DNA of 64,000 bases from Rutidosis leptorrhynchoides (Eukaryota > Streptophyta > Magnoliopsida > Asterales > Asteraceae). The notes beneath the pieces are model-generated. The model worked only from the letters and a program-made list of their open reading frames with translations. It made no database searches and was not told where the DNA came from. Position 1 is the first letter of the stretch, and each line of letters opens with the position of its first letter. The translations under genes were made by a program, and so were the position numbers. Below are positions 63,754 through 64,000 of the stretch, in pieces. Location of the stretch: contig NC_092340.1 in assembly GCF_046630445.1 (NCBI RefSeq), positions 20,376,001-20,440,000 of the forward strand, read 5' to 3'.

Positions 63754-64000
63754 ATGTCTACCTCTAGAACAAGTCCCATTGACTCACCTAATAATAATGA
63801 AGAGTCAAATGTAAATTGGAATGATTCGTGGACTGATTCACAAGTTCCCGAAGAGGAACCGGAAGAAGAGTCGGAACCGGAAGAAGAATCGGAACCGGAA
63901 GAAGAATCGGAACCGGATGAAGAAATAGAACCGGTGGGGGAAATAATAAAACGGTTAAGTAAAAGAAAATCCTCAACCAACCGACCAAGGTTAATTATGG
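63754..64000 (+). CDS. Acidic Ser/Glu/Pro-repeat protein, accessory ORF 1 of element E (partial)
   Basis: Third copy of the acidic frame, open from its ATG to the window end (82 codons visible). Starts MSTSRTSPIDSP and has SEPEEE-type repeats from about residue 32 and the basic IKRLSKRKSSTNRP patch. Distance from primer site to ATG is about the same as in A. The rest lies outside. Confidence 0.6.
   Translation, partial: MSTSRTSPIDSPNNNEESNVNWNDSWTDSQVPEEEPEEESEPEEESEPEEESEPDEEIEPVGEIIKRLSKRKSSTNRPRLIM

Larger units (their letters stand above)
60296..64000 (+). mobile_element. Element E: A-family chromovirus, 5' part only
   Basis: Plus strand: a complete 5' LTR (60296-63544), primer site and the beginning of the acidic ORF, then the window ends. 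LTR sequence groups with B and not with A. Inserted in the integrase of D; CAAAT (60291-60295) is the presumed left target duplication. It may encode a third F-box copy just outside the window. Confidence 0.92.

Overview
This window is repeat-dense plant nuclear DNA. The evidence is an AT-rich background, Arabidopsis-type (CCCTAAA) telomere-like repeats, and several Ty3/gypsy LTR retrotransposons of the plant-specific chromovirus/Tekay and Athila types. The LTR style resembles elements I know from the daisy family, but that is an impression and not a demonstration. No intact host gene, tRNA, rRNA or CRISPR array was recognised.

Layout. (1) 1-7813 is old host DNA: a degenerate telomere-like array (691-2130) between two arms of a 29-bp inverted repeat, decayed exon-like blocks on the minus strand (about 2836-7147), and a small poly(A)-tailed retroposon with 16-bp target duplications (6288-6644). 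(2) 7819-20910 is a complete Tekay-type element, here called A (plus strand). Its two 3240-bp LTRs differ by roughly 45 bases and it has a perfect TAAAT target duplication. (3) 20916-24289 is the continuation of host DNA, with more exon-like blocks on both strands. (4) 24290-64000 is a nest of retrotransposons. Element F (minus) is split by C (minus). C carries B (minus, complete, TSD ACCGA) inside its LTR and D (plus, Athila type) inside its polymerase region. D is split by E (plus), which runs off the window end. The far parts of F, C, D and E lie outside.

The most interesting biology is in the A/B/C/E family. The complete copies A and B carry two extra open reading frames between the primer-binding site and gag: an acidic Ser/Glu/Pro-repeat protein and a 227-residue F-box protein with a Sel1-like region, which looks like a captured host gene. 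The start of the acidic frame is also present in E. The F-box frame is unbroken in both A and B, while the gag-pol frames of both carry stop codons. A strong conserved 3' splice signal sits just before the F-box start in both. This suggests a retrotransposon lineage that makes a spliced accessory F-box protein, perhaps acting on host ubiquitination or silencing. That function is inference only.

None of the elements looks autonomous now. A has six in-frame stops (all transitions) and an Asp-to-Asn change at the first integrase catalytic position. B has three stops and a 27-bp deletion. C, D and F are more decayed.
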